Shown here piece after piece: positions 1 through 6,216 of a stretch of 34,692 bases of DNA. Source of the stretch: a virus; the IMG/VR virus record IMGVR_UViG_3300011114_000680, positions 1 through 34,692 of that record. One strand, given 5' to 3'. The position numbers and the translations under genes were made by a program. How positions within the stretch are numbered: the first letter of the stretch is position 1; the number at the start of each line of letters is the position of its first letter. The notes under the pieces were generated by a model, which searched no databases, was not told the origin of the DNA, and worked only from the letters and a program-made list of their open reading frames with translations.

Positions 1-111
1 GTACCTGGTTGGCTTAAAGCTGGCCCAGCCGTGGACGATGATGCCGTCCATGGGTCTGCAGGCCCAGCCAGTGGTGGTGCCCAGGTCAAGCGCCAGCACC
101 TGCTCATTCAT
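1..111 (-). CDS. RuvC-like resolvase, N-terminal fragment (duplicate from contig overlap)
   Basis: This is the first 37 codons of the resolvase that is complete at 34153-34620, cut by the contig edge. The ATG at 111-109 is preceded on the minus strand by the 45-aa gene, whose stop overlaps it in an ATGAATGA junction. It is the same gene as the one at the right end, not a second paralogue. Confidence 0.9.
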   Translation of the reverse strand, partial: MNEQVLALDLGTTTGWACRPMDGIIVHGWASFKPTRY

Positions 112-183
112 CTGCAGGCTCCTGGTGCAGGGCAGGGCAGATGTCGCCCGTGGCCATGAGCGCGAGCTCGACCAGGTAACCTG
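1..183. repeat. Terminal direct repeat, left copy (contig closure)
   Basis: These 183 bases recur at 34510-34692. Only two positions differ: 127 (g, against t at 34636) and 179 (a, against c at 34688). The repeat runs across coding sequence (the 3' part of the resolvase gene as far as its start, then most of a 45-aa gene), so it looks like assembly overlap of a circular or circularly permuted genome. A dedicated terminal repeat with packaging signals is not excluded. Removing one copy gives about 34,509 bp. Confidence 0.93.
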
Positions 184-241
184 GCACAGGTTGTCCATCA
201 CGCAAACGGTCGAGTAGCTGATTGGCCTGTTGCAAACTCAT
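104..241 (-). CDS. Small hypothetical protein, 45 aa
   Basis: A 45-codon frame starts at ATG 241, overlapping the TGA of the upstream ribbon-helix-helix gene as ATGA, and ends at TGA 104-106, overlapping the resolvase start by 8 bases. Tight coupling on both sides is the main evidence that it is a gene. It begins MSLQQANQLLDRL and is mostly helical in appearance, with one cysteine and no recognised domain. The two overlap mismatches fall in this gene: one is silent (Gly) and one changes His to Asn, which resembles natural variation more than random error. The product is unknown. Confidence 0.6.
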   Translation of the reverse strand: MSLQQANQLLDRLRDGQPVPGYLVELALMATGDICPALHQEPADE

Positions 242-426
242 CGCGGTTGCCCCAACATGCGTTGCAGCCGGTCATTTACATCAGCGTAACGGTCGCGCAG
301 CGCATCCCTGATGAGTTCATCAACAATGCTGGCGCGAGAGCGGCGTTGATCCAAAGCTGCTTTATCTAACAGCTCCCTGGTGCTTGGCCGTAATCGCACG
401 ATCATTGGCTTGTTTATCACTTGCAT
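238..426 (-). CDS. Ribbon-helix-helix (CopG/Arc-type) DNA-binding protein, 62 aa
   Basis: A small basic protein of 62 aa. A short beta-strand segment (KPMIVRLRPS, about residues 5-14) is followed by two helices (ELLDKAALDQ, then RASIVDELIRDALRDRY), the pattern of a ribbon-helix-helix dimer that inserts a beta ribbon into the major groove. The reading frame stays open upstream, but ATG 426 is chosen because AGGGGAG lies just before it and a TTGGAT-N17-TAGAAT promoter lies farther upstream. It is the first gene of the leftward operon and is divergent from the serine recombinase, so it may repress itself and that gene. It could also be an unpaired antitoxin-like regulator, but no toxin is recognisable next to it. 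Confidence 0.8.
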   Translation of the reverse strand: MQVINKPMIVRLRPSTRELLDKAALDQRRSRASIVDELIRDALRDRYADVNDRLQRMLGQPR

Positions 427-455
427 TGACTCCCCTTGATTGCAAAGTGACATCA

Positions 456-484
456 ATTCTACCGATTGGGTTCTGTACATCCAA
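456..484 (-). promoter_or_regulatory. Leftward sigma70-like promoter for the RHH gene
   Basis: On the minus strand TTGGAT (484-479) is separated by 17 bp from TAGAAT (461-456). Transcription would start near 449, leaving a short leader with an AGGGGAG ribosome site before ATG 426. It lies about 50 bp from the rightward promoter and points away from it, so it is a natural start for the leftward transcript. Confidence 0.55.
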
Positions 485-530
485 CACCAAACAAGGGAAA
501 ACACCTACAAAATTGTCCAAAATAAGGGGC

Positions 531-560
531 TTGCACAGCTTTTGAGTTTTGTACTAGAAT
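531..560 (+). promoter_or_regulatory. Rightward sigma70-like promoter for the serine recombinase operon
   Basis: TTGCAC (531-536) is separated by 18 bp from TAGAAT (555-560), giving a start near 567. The GATATC dyad at 570-586 lies directly on or after the predicted start, a usual operator position. The recombinase ATG follows at 614 with GGAG at 604-607. Confidence 0.6.
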
Positions 561-568
561 TCATCCAA

Positions 569-587
569 CGATATCAATCCGATATCG
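569..587. promoter_or_regulatory. GATATC-N5-GATATC dyad, candidate operator
   Basis: Two GATATC palindromes (570-575 and 581-586) are separated by 5 bp and flanked to give inverted arms CGATATC / GATATCG. It sits just downstream of the rightward -10 box. An equally spaced pair occurs at 29403-29419 near another promoter. The RHH protein is a plausible ligand. A recombinase binding site is the alternative. Confidence 0.4.
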
Positions 588-613
588 GAACCACCGAGAT
601 ACAGGAGTTCAAT

Positions 614-1297
614 ATGTCAACACCCCACACCGGCAAATTTGTTGCCTACTACCGGGTCTCAACTGACCGCCAAGGCCAATCCGGCCTTGGCCTTGATGCG
701 CAGCGCCAGCTGGTAACCACGTTCCTCAACGGTGGCCGCTGGTCACTGATCGGTGAGTTCACCGAGATTGAGTCCGGCACCCGAAAGCGCCTCAAAGAAC
801 GCCCCATGCTACAGGCGGCTCTTGATCTGGCGCGCAAGCAGAAGGCCACCCTGGTGGTCGCCAAGCTGGATCGCCTGGCCCGTGATGTTGAGTTCATCAG
901 CACACTGCTCAACGGCAAGGTGCCATTCGTCTGTGCCGATATGCCAGAGGCCGACAAGACTTTCTTGCAGATGATGGCCGTGTTCGCTGAGTACGAAGCC
1001 AAACGCATCAGCGACCGCACCACGCAAGCGCTGGCGGCACTCAAGCGCCAGGGCAAAACGCTGGGATCACCCACGCCAGAAGTTGGCTCCGCTGCCGGTG
1101 TCAAAGTAATTCGCGCCAAAGCAGATGCTTATGCCGACAAGGTTGGCCCCATCGTGCGCGACATCATCAAGAAGTCGGGCGCTGATACCTTGCGCGATAT
1201 TGCCGAAGCCTTAACAGCTCGCGGTGTAGCCACCCCTCGCGGCCGCACCGATTGGTACCCCAGCCAGGTATCCAACTTGCTCAAAAGGATCAAGTGA
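614..1297 (+). CDS. Serine recombinase (resolvase/invertase family), 227 aa
   Basis: A site-specific recombinase of the small serine class, which cuts both strands through a 5'-phosphoserine link. The N-terminal catalytic domain (about 8-150) shows YYRVS with Arg14 and the nucleophile Ser16, and the D86-R-L-A-R90 motif. A short C-terminal helix-turn-helix (about 190-225) carries DIAEALTARGVATPRG, typical of resolvases. At 227 aa it is the size of resolvases and invertases, not of the roughly 500-aa large serine integrases. ATG 614 is chosen for its GGAG and for the conserved catalytic start soon after; the open frame upstream runs through the promoter. It is the only recombinase able to resolve multimers, invert DNA or integrate this phage. 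No inverted fibre segment is visible. Confidence 0.93.
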   Translation: MSTPHTGKFVAYYRVSTDRQGQSGLGLDAQRQLVTTFLNGGRWSLIGEFTEIESGTRKRLKERPMLQAALDLARKQKATLVVAKLDRLARDVEFISTLLNGKVPFVCADMPEADKTFLQMMAVFAEYEAKRISDRTTQALAALKRQGKTLGSPTPEVGSAAGVKVIRAKADAYADKVGPIVRDIIKKSGADTLRDIAEALTARGVATPRGRTDWYPSQVSNLLKRIK

Positions 1298-1494
1298 TGA
1301 ACAGCATATGCAACAGCACTTCTTGTTGGATCCTTTGGGTCATTGTTTTATTTGGCATTGTTGGCCAGGCAACTTTTATTTGGTGGTCTCACCGCCGCGC
1401 AGATAAGCGCCTGAGTGACGCTATGCGTCAGGCGCGCAAAGAACAGGCCAACCTGATTGAAAACGAATTTGACAAACTGAAGGGTTCTGAATGA
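1297..1494 (+). CDS. Small single-pass membrane protein, 65 aa
   Basis: Starts at ATG 1297, overlapping the TGA of the recombinase by one base, and ends in an ATGA overlap with the next gene, so it is translationally coupled on both sides. Residues about 10-30 (from CWILWVIVLFGI to WW) form one strong membrane helix, followed by a charged helical tail rich in Arg, Lys and Glu. The topology resembles small phage inner-membrane proteins with a cytoplasmic tail. No family recognised; a holin or superinfection role cannot be told from sequence. Confidence 0.65.
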   Translation: MNSICNSTSCWILWVIVLFGIVGQATFIWWSHRRADKRLSDAMRQARKEQANLIENEFDKLKGSE

Positions 1495-1820
1495 CTACCG
1501 AATATTTCAAGCCCTTTGACGGGCAGTCAAACCTACAGCGAAAAGAGCTGGCCAAGTATTTCAACCGCGTCGGCAGGGGTGTCAATTGCCGCTTGGATGT
1601 GCCCATCCTGGTCATGTCCGACCTCAAATGGGCAGCTAAGGTTTTCTCTGATTTGAGCAAGACCTTGACAGAGCTAGGATGGGAAGACGACCGCAGCGAG
1701 ATCTGGCGCATCCTGGCTGCCAGGCATGCCATGGAGTCGGCTAGGTATGAGCTGGCTCAAACCAACAAAAAAGAGACCAGCCAGGAGCTGGCAAAACGCG
1801 CCAGGGATGGCCGCCGCTAA
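1491..1820 (+). CDS. Hypothetical protein, 109 aa
   Basis: Starts in an ATGA overlap with the upstream membrane protein; an AAGGG lies before the ATG. The protein is soluble, charged and mostly helical, with a basic C-terminus (AKRARDGRR). It has no cysteine cluster or known motif. It is the last gene before a small intergenic space with a hairpin, in the early rightward operon. Function unknown. Confidence 0.7.
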   Translation: MTTEYFKPFDGQSNLQRKELAKYFNRVGRGVNCRLDVPILVMSDLKWAAKVFSDLSKTLTELGWEDDRSEIWRILAARHAMESARYELAQTNKKETSQELAKRARDGRR

Positions 1821-1837
1821 CCACTACAGGTAGTGGT
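1820..1837. other. Short inverted repeat after the 109-aa gene
   Basis: ACCACTA and TAGTGGT, 7-bp arms with a CAGG loop, directly follow the stop codon. No T-run follows on either strand, so it is a weak hairpin or attenuator candidate or a protein site, not a standard intrinsic terminator. Confidence 0.35.
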
Positions 1838-1914
1838 AGGCTCATCCCTTGACCCTTGAGTTTTGTAACGTGCATTTAAAACAACAAATTACAACCACCA
1901 ACGAAAGGATCTTC

Positions 1915-2262
1915 ATGCAAAACAACCTGTTAAACGCTGGTCACCAAACCGAAAAACGCGCATATGTGTATTCAGGTTATTCCGGTACCAACCACAACAT
2001 CTCGTGTTCCACTTTATACGATGCATATTGTGATTATTCTCGGCCTGACGCTACATCTAGCGTAAGCAAAAAGGTTGATACAGGTAAGGTCATCATTGGC
2101 CTGACTTGGAGTGAAAACCGCAACCTGGTCAGCCTCGACCAGGTCTGGCTGCAGCGCCTCTTGCTGCATCCAATCAAGCCCCAACCTCAAACACCTTTGC
2201 ATGAGCGCGTGCTGTGGCTGCTGTATGTAGTCGCAGCTCTTGTGATTTTTATCACGCTCTGA
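1915..2262 (+). CDS. Hypothetical protein with C-terminal membrane helix, 115 aa
   Basis: ATG 1915 is chosen because AAAGGA lies 6-7 bases upstream; the frame remains open a further 22 codons but without a ribosome site. The N-terminal part is rich in Tyr, Ser and Asn, and the C-terminus (about 95-115, VLWLLYVVAALVIFITL) is one hydrophobic helix that ends the protein, as in tail-anchored proteins. The base composition of the first half is more AT-rich than that of its neighbours. No family recognised. Confidence 0.6.
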   Translation: MQNNLLNAGHQTEKRAYVYSGYSGTNHNISCSTLYDAYCDYSRPDATSSVSKKVDTGKVIIGLTWSENRNLVSLDQVWLQRLLLHPIKPQPQTPLHERVLWLLYVVAALVIFITL

Positions 2263-2271
2263 GGCCCGGCT

Positions 2272-2595
2272 ATGCAAGTCCAAGCCGAGCAAATTGGGCG
2301 TGTGCTGCGTGATGCCCAACTAGATCTCTTTGAGCACAGAGACACAGCGTTTCTGAGTCGCTGCCGAGCACTAGCGGTAGAGATCTGCCGCCAACAGGGC
2401 ACCGTCAGCATCAACGACATCAGAGCCCAACTGCAAATACCTGCAGACATGCACCCGTCCGTCCTGGGCGCGGTGTTTCGCAACAAGCAATTTCAAAAAG
2501 TCGGCCTTATTGAGGCCATCCATCCCCAGGCTCACGCTCGCGTGATCCGGGTTTATTCGCTGACCAACCAAGAAGGAGAAACTAATGGTCAATAA
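2272..2595 (+). CDS. Hypothetical protein with winged-helix-like fold, 107 aa
   Basis: Starts at ATG 2272 after GAGG and runs 11 bases into the exonuclease gene. Residues about 40-85 (TVSINDIRAQLQIPADMHPSVLGAVFRN) look like a helix-turn-helix followed by a wing and a short strand, a pattern seen in small phage DNA-binding proteins next to recombination genes. It may regulate or assist the exonuclease/RecT module. The fold is judged by eye only. Confidence 0.6.
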   Translation: MQVQAEQIGRVLRDAQLDLFEHRDTAFLSRCRALAVEICRQQGTVSINDIRAQLQIPADMHPSVLGAVFRNKQFQKVGLIEAIHPQAHARVIRVYSLTNQEGETNGQ

Positions 2596-3544
2596 AGTCA
2601 CCCCCGACACCATGCTGTCGGCATCCCGCCTGCCAGCCATCATGGGCTTAAGCAAGTACCGCACAGCCAACGAAGAGTTGGAGCACAGCATCAACGCTTT
2701 GCGCGGCATTGAGTTTGAATTTGAAACAAAAGAGGCTATGGAGTGGGGAAACACCTTAGAACCCGTCATCTTGGCTGAAACAGCTCACCGGTTGGAACTC
2801 TCCGAATTAGAGACCGAACACCCCGAAGCCAAATACCACGACACCTTGCCCCTATGCTGCAGCCTGGATGGCACAGCCAATGGTCGTGGCCAGATCCTGA
2901 CTACAGATCCCGATGCTGGCATATACGTCATTGGCCAGGACAGCATCCAGCTCGATGGCATTGGTGCCTTAGAAGCCAAGCTCACAGCCATGCCAGCCGA
3001 AGATGTGCCGCCACTGTGGCGTGGCCCCATCCAACTGCAGGCACAGATGGACATCATTAAAGCCAAATGGGGGGCCATCGCAACTTTGTATCGAGGCACT
3101 GAGCTCAGGATCTTTTTGTTTGCTCCGCACCAGGCAGCTGTTGATCAAATTGCCCAGGTGGCCAAAGACTTCCAGGCCAAATTGGATCACTGGAGTGAGA
3201 CCGGCGAGATTGATTACTACCCGCCTGCTGACAGTGAAAAGTGGCCAAGTTATCGCGGCCAGTATCCGATAGATGAAGAGCCAATTATTTTGGATGCAAG
3301 CGCCAGCGAGCTCGCGCAACTAATCATTGGTGCAAACGCTGCCATCAAACAAAGCGAAGCCTTCAAGGAAGAAGCTGAAACCAAACTCAAAAAATTGATT
3401 GGTGATCACACCAAAGCAGTGGCTGGCCAGTACAGCATCAGTTGGCCAACCCGCTCGTACAAGGCGCAGCCCGAAAAAATTGTCCCAGCAAAAGAGGCCT
3501 ACACCATTCGCCAATCAACATTGACCATCAAGGAGCAAGCATGA
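2585..3544 (+). CDS. YqaJ/lambda-type viral exonuclease, 319 aa
   Basis: Processive 5'-3' exonuclease that makes 3' overhangs for the annealing protein. Motifs in order: SRLPAIMGLSKY (about 14-25), a typical opening of the family; EWGNTLEP with Glu59; CCSLDGTA with metal ligand Asp95; and GALEAKLT with Glu130 and catalytic Lys132, giving the PD-(D/E)xK core. An amphipathic coiled segment follows at 240-280. Length is normal for the family. GGAG precedes ATG 2585 by 6 bases. It is coupled by ATGA to the 59-aa gene and followed by the RecT-like gene, the usual exonuclease-annealase pairing. Confidence 0.93.
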   Translation: MVNKVTPDTMLSASRLPAIMGLSKYRTANEELEHSINALRGIEFEFETKEAMEWGNTLEPVILAETAHRLELSELETEHPEAKYHDTLPLCCSLDGTANGRGQILTTDPDAGIYVIGQDSIQLDGIGALEAKLTAMPAEDVPPLWRGPIQLQAQMDIIKAKWGAIATLYRGTELRIFLFAPHQAAVDQIAQVAKDFQAKLDHWSETGEIDYYPPADSEKWPSYRGQYPIDEEPIILDASASELAQLIIGANAAIKQSEAFKEEAETKLKKLIGDHTKAVAGQYSISWPTRSYKAQPEKIVPAKEAYTIRQSTLTIKEQA

Positions 3545-3720
3545 ACGATCCAATGCTTACCGAATCGCTCGTCGAAGCACACAACCGAGCCATTGTGGCG
3601 GTGATGAACGCAATGCCAAATGCCAACGAAGACCAGGCCGACGAAGTGGTGACAGCTATCACCAGTTTGGTATTTGAAACTTTGAAGCAATACCTACCGG
3701 GAGAAGACACATGCAACTGA
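3541..3720 (+). CDS. Small acidic hypothetical protein, 59 aa
   Basis: Starts in an ATGA overlap with the exonuclease stop and overlaps the RecT-like gene by 10 bases at its own end. It sits between the two recombination partners and is acidic and helical (MNDPMLTESLVEAHNRAI onwards). It may be a cofactor of the pair or simply a translation coupler. No family recognised. Confidence 0.65.
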   Translation: MNDPMLTESLVEAHNRAIVAVMNAMPNANEDQADEVVTAITSLVFETLKQYLPGEDTCN

Positions 3721-4688
3721 CTACAACTCCCCGTCAGGGCTTTGCCCCAGCCACCATCACCGAAGCCATCCAGTTCAGCGAAATGCTGGCCAAGTCACAG
3801 ATGGTGCCCAAGGCCTACCAGGGCAAGCCGGAAGACATCATGGTCGCCGTGCAATGGGGCTTTGAGATCGGCCTGGCACCGCTGCAGGCGCTGCAAAACA
3901 TCTCTGTGATCAACGGCAAGCCATCGGTCTACGGCGACGCAGCCATGGCCCTGGTGCAGGCCAGCCAGGTCTGCGAAGGGGTGGATGAAAGCATTGAGGG
4001 TGAAGGCACACCCAATCCCGTGGCCGTCTGCATTGCCCGCAGGAAGGGCCGTAACCCGGTGATCGTGCGGTTCAGTGTCGAGGATGCCAAGCGGGCTGGT
4101 CTGTGGGGTAAGCAAGGCCCATGGTCTGCCTATCCCAAGCGCATGCTGCAGATGCGTGCTCGCGGCTTTGCGCTGCGCGACGCATTCCCTGATGTACTCA
4201 AGGGTCTGATCACGGCAGAAGAGGCGCAGGACTACCCTGATGAGGCCAAGCCACGGCCAGCCAAAGACATCACACCACGCAACCCGCTGGACATGGTGGC
4301 CAAGCCTGTGCCGGTGGCCATACCCGACCAGAGCACAGACCCGGTGGTGATTGCTGAAGCCATGGCCGACACGGTTGACCCTGTGCCTATAGAGCAGCCA
4401 GTTGAAGACCTGGCACCCGTTGGCTACCAGCTCATGGTGCCCGGCAAACAGCAACCCTTCTCAGTCCACCAGACCTTGGACGAATGGCAGGATGCCTACG
4501 AAGACCTGGCCGAGAAGACGGCCATGGCTGGCAAAGTTCCACCCCGCGAGCGCATGACCAAGCTCAAAGAGCTGCGTGAGGTCAACGAAACGACCATACA
4601 ACGCATCGATTTGGTTAAGCGGATCCGACACACGGCAAGCTACAGCCAGCGCATCAAAGCGCTGGGTGCAGCCCAATCAGGCAACTAA
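3711..4688 (+). CDS. recT: RecT-family single-strand annealing protein, 325 aa
   Basis: Anneals complementary single strands made by the neighbouring exonuclease. The core (about 10-180) has the family features: TITEAIQFSEMLAKS, a helix region with ALQNISVINGKPSVYGDA, and the motif PWSAYPKRMLQMRARGFALR (about 137-156) shared by many phage RecT-like proteins. The C-terminal third is Pro/Ala/Glu rich and probably flexible, ending in a basic helix. GGGAG precedes the ATG. It ends the rightward operon and overlaps the convergent endolysin gene by 12 bp. Confidence 0.88.
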   Translation: MQLTTTPRQGFAPATITEAIQFSEMLAKSQMVPKAYQGKPEDIMVAVQWGFEIGLAPLQALQNISVINGKPSVYGDAAMALVQASQVCEGVDESIEGEGTPNPVAVCIARRKGRNPVIVRFSVEDAKRAGLWGKQGPWSAYPKRMLQMRARGFALRDAFPDVLKGLITAEEAQDYPDEAKPRPAKDITPRNPLDMVAKPVPVAIPDQSTDPVVIAEAMADTVDPVPIEQPVEDLAPVGYQLMVPGKQQPFSVHQTLDEWQDAYEDLAEKTAMAGKVPPRERMTKLKELREVNETTIQRIDLVKRIRHTASYSQRIKALGAAQSGN

Positions 4689-5141
4689 GCCTGGCAGGTA
4701 TTGAGTCTTACCGGCCACCTTGGTGGCGGTGAGCTCTTGCTTCTTGAGATTGTCAGCGTCGTAGGACACATGCACCCAGCCTGAGTCAGGCACGCCTGGG
4801 GTGTAGAACTCCAGGATCAGCTGCGTGTACTCCAGGTTGTCCATGATCCACTGCGCGAGGTCAGCATTGGCCACGCCGGGGATCTCGATGTCGGCAGCCA
4901 TGCCTTTGCAATGGTCAGAGGTTTTCGATCCCCCAACGGCACTATTGGATTCTGGACTGCGGTAAGCAGAATTCACTTTGACACCCTTGCCGTAGTGATC
5001 TCTGATCGGCTGCAGCACCTTCTCGCAAAGCAGGCGCAGGTTCTCGATCTCGGCTTCACCGGGCGTGTTGTCCAGCCCCATGCGCAGGGCTGTCTCGCTC
5101 TTGGTCATTTCATGCAGGCTGAAGTTGGCAGTCAGGTTCAT
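4677..5141 (-). CDS. Endolysin, M15A (D-Ala-D-Ala carboxypeptidase-like) peptidase, 154 aa
   Basis: Zinc peptidase that cuts the peptide cross-links of peptidoglycan. The zinc site is visible: SDHCKGMAADI with His77 and Asp84 (the family SxHxxGxAxD pattern) and GWVHVSY with His124; Glu111 is a plausible catalytic base. No signal peptide or membrane helix, so it needs a holin to reach the wall. Full length for a single-domain phage M15A enzyme, with no binding domain. ATG 5141 overlaps the i-spanin stop as ATGA. It is the last gene of the leftward operon. Confidence 0.95.
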   Translation of the reverse strand: MNLTANFSLHEMTKSETALRMGLDNTPGEAEIENLRLLCEKVLQPIRDHYGKGVKVNSAYRSPESNSAVGGSKTSDHCKGMAADIEIPGVANADLAQWIMDNLEYTQLILEFYTPGVPDSGWVHVSYDADNLKKQELTATKVAGKTQYLPGLVA

Positions 5142-5596
5142 GGTTTCCTTTCAGTGGTTGGCCAGGCATTGGTCAGTGTTCTTGAATCAGTGGCGTGTCC
5201 ATCAGCTTTTGTCGCCAGCTCTTCAAGAGCTGCAGCACATTGCTCGAATACGGCTGTGGCGGTTGCGGCGTAGTCTCTTGCGGAGCTGCAGGTAGCTGTG
5301 GGCAAACTGCTGGTGGCGGTGTTGATCTGGTCGCGCAGCCTGTCGCGCTCAGAGCGAGCAGCAGCAGCGGCAACAGCATTTTCTTGAGACCGTTTGTTTG
5401 CGAGTCTGAGTGCATCGTCTTTCTTCCTTTGCATTTCGGTGGTTTGCTCCATGGCCTGGGCGGTGGCTGCGGCCACGGCAGCAGAGTTGGCAGCCTCGAT
5501 CTCCGCGATCTGTGCATCCTTGCGCCAGCCCTGCACAGCAAAGCCAGACGCAAAGGCAGCAGCCAGCATTGCTGCAGCAATGGCCAGCTTAAGCAT
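5138..5596 (-). CDS. Rz: i-spanin (Rz-like), 152 aa
   Basis: Inner-membrane spanin subunit that, with the lipoprotein partner, joins inner and outer membranes at lysis. An N-terminal membrane anchor (about 2-22, LKLAIAAAMLAAAFASGFAV) is followed by a long Ala-rich, charged coiled-coil periplasmic domain. Two cysteines lie in the C-terminal half. It lies directly upstream of the endolysin and contains the o-spanin gene in another frame, the classical embedded Rz/Rz1 layout. It starts in an 8-base overlap with the EF-hand gene. Confidence 0.85.
   Translation of the reverse strand: MLKLAIAAAMLAAAFASGFAVQGWRKDAQIAEIEAANSAAVAAATAQAMEQTTEMQRKKDDALRLANKRSQENAVAAAAARSERDRLRDQINTATSSLPTATCSSARDYAATATAVFEQCAAALEELATKADGHATDSRTLTNAWPTTERKP
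5173..5415 (-). CDS. Rz1: o-spanin (Rz1-like lipoprotein), fully nested in the i-spanin gene, 80 aa
   Basis: In another frame inside the i-spanin gene. After KK a hydrophobic stretch leads to the lipobox LSATGC, so Cys27 would be lipidated and the protein sent to the outer membrane. The mature part is proline-rich (STPPPAVCPQLPAAPQ, then PQPPQPY), as in Rz1. ATG 5415 is chosen because AGGA lies upstream and it gives the lysines needed in the signal n-region; the ATG at 5379 is the alternative (68 aa). Confidence 0.85.
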   Translation of the reverse strand: MHSDSQTNGLKKMLLPLLLLALSATGCATRSTPPPAVCPQLPAAPQETTPQPPQPYSSNVLQLLKSWRQKLMDTPLIQEH

Positions 5597-5918
5597 CGTT
5601 CATCTTTCCGCGAATGTAGGCAGTGGCTGCCATGAAGGCGACCACGATGGTGCCCATCGCTGCAGCAAAGGTTGTGGCCAAGCCCATCACCAGCTGCACC
5701 CGCGAGTCAGCAATGTAGGGCAGGCATAAGAACATGATGATCAGGAACGGTAGACCCATAGCCACCCAGGCCATGACCCGCTGCTGGTCAGCGAGCTTGT
5801 CCATATTCTCGATCTGCATCATGCGCTCGCTCTTAGCGAGCTCGTCATCAGTCACGATGCCATCATGGTTAGTGTCAAACTGGTCGTAGACCGATCCTTT
5901 CTCAAGCTGCTTAGTCAT
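5589..5918 (-). CDS. EF-hand membrane protein, holin candidate, 109 aa
   Basis: The N-terminal cytoplasm-type segment contains one complete 12-residue EF-hand loop, DTNHDGIVTDDE (15-26, with Asp15, Asn17, Asp19, Gly20, Thr23 and Glu26), followed by two membrane helices (about 48-70 and 75-103). Position between small membrane genes and the spanins makes it a strong candidate holin or pore partner. A calcium-binding loop on such a protein is unusual; whether it binds calcium is not known. Overlaps both neighbours by 8 bases. Confidence 0.75.
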   Translation of the reverse strand: MTKQLEKGSVYDQFDTNHDGIVTDDELAKSERMMQIENMDKLADQQRVMAWVAMGLPFLIIMFLCLPYIADSRVQLVMGLATTFAAAMGTIVVAFMAATAYIRGKMNDA

Positions 5919-6216
5919 CCTGATTCCCCTTTCTTTGTTGCTGTTCCATCTGTCGTCTGAGCTTTTGCAAGCTCTTCTTTTCGTCCTTTAGTTCTGCAAG
6001 CGCTGTCTTGGTCTCCAAGTACATGTCCACCACAATGGGAGCCAAGCCCAGCAGCAACACCACCAGCAGCACGATGACCACTAGAGAGGCGGTGTCGTCG
6101 TTGTCTTGAGGCGCAGGATTGCTAGCCATAGGTGGAGGTATCCAACTAGGAAGATCGCCGCCAGGAACACTGCGATTCGCACCTGCAGCCTTCCCTGTTT
6201 TTGGTTTTGTTGCCAT
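5911..6216 (-). CDS. Small membrane protein with coiled-coil tail, 101 aa
   Basis: A basic N-terminus, a Pro-rich linker, one membrane helix (about 44-66, SLVVIVLLVVLLLGLAPIVV) and a charged coiled-coil C-terminus (ALAELKDEKKSLQKLRRQ). It begins 136 bp inside the upstream 238-aa gene, a long overlap; the later ATG at 6129 would shorten it to 72 aa but has no ribosome site. It is in the lysis block and could be an antiholin or holin partner. No named family. Confidence 0.65.
   Translation of the reverse strand: MATKPKTGKAAGANRSVPGGDLPSWIPPPMASNPAPQDNDDTASLVVIVLLVVLLLGLAPIVVDMYLETKTALAELKDEKKSLQKLRRQMEQQQRKGNQDD

Noticed and set aside
440-613. N-terminal extension of the serine recombinase by 58 residues
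   Set aside because: It would be read through the promoter and operator. ATG 614 has a good GGAG, and the catalytic YRVS motif then lies at the usual distance from the start.
4700-4720. Terminator hairpin between the convergent RecT and endolysin genes
   Set aside because: ACCGGCCACC and GGTGGCGGT can pair with one bulge, but the sequence is inside the endolysin coding end and has no T-run, so it is not called.
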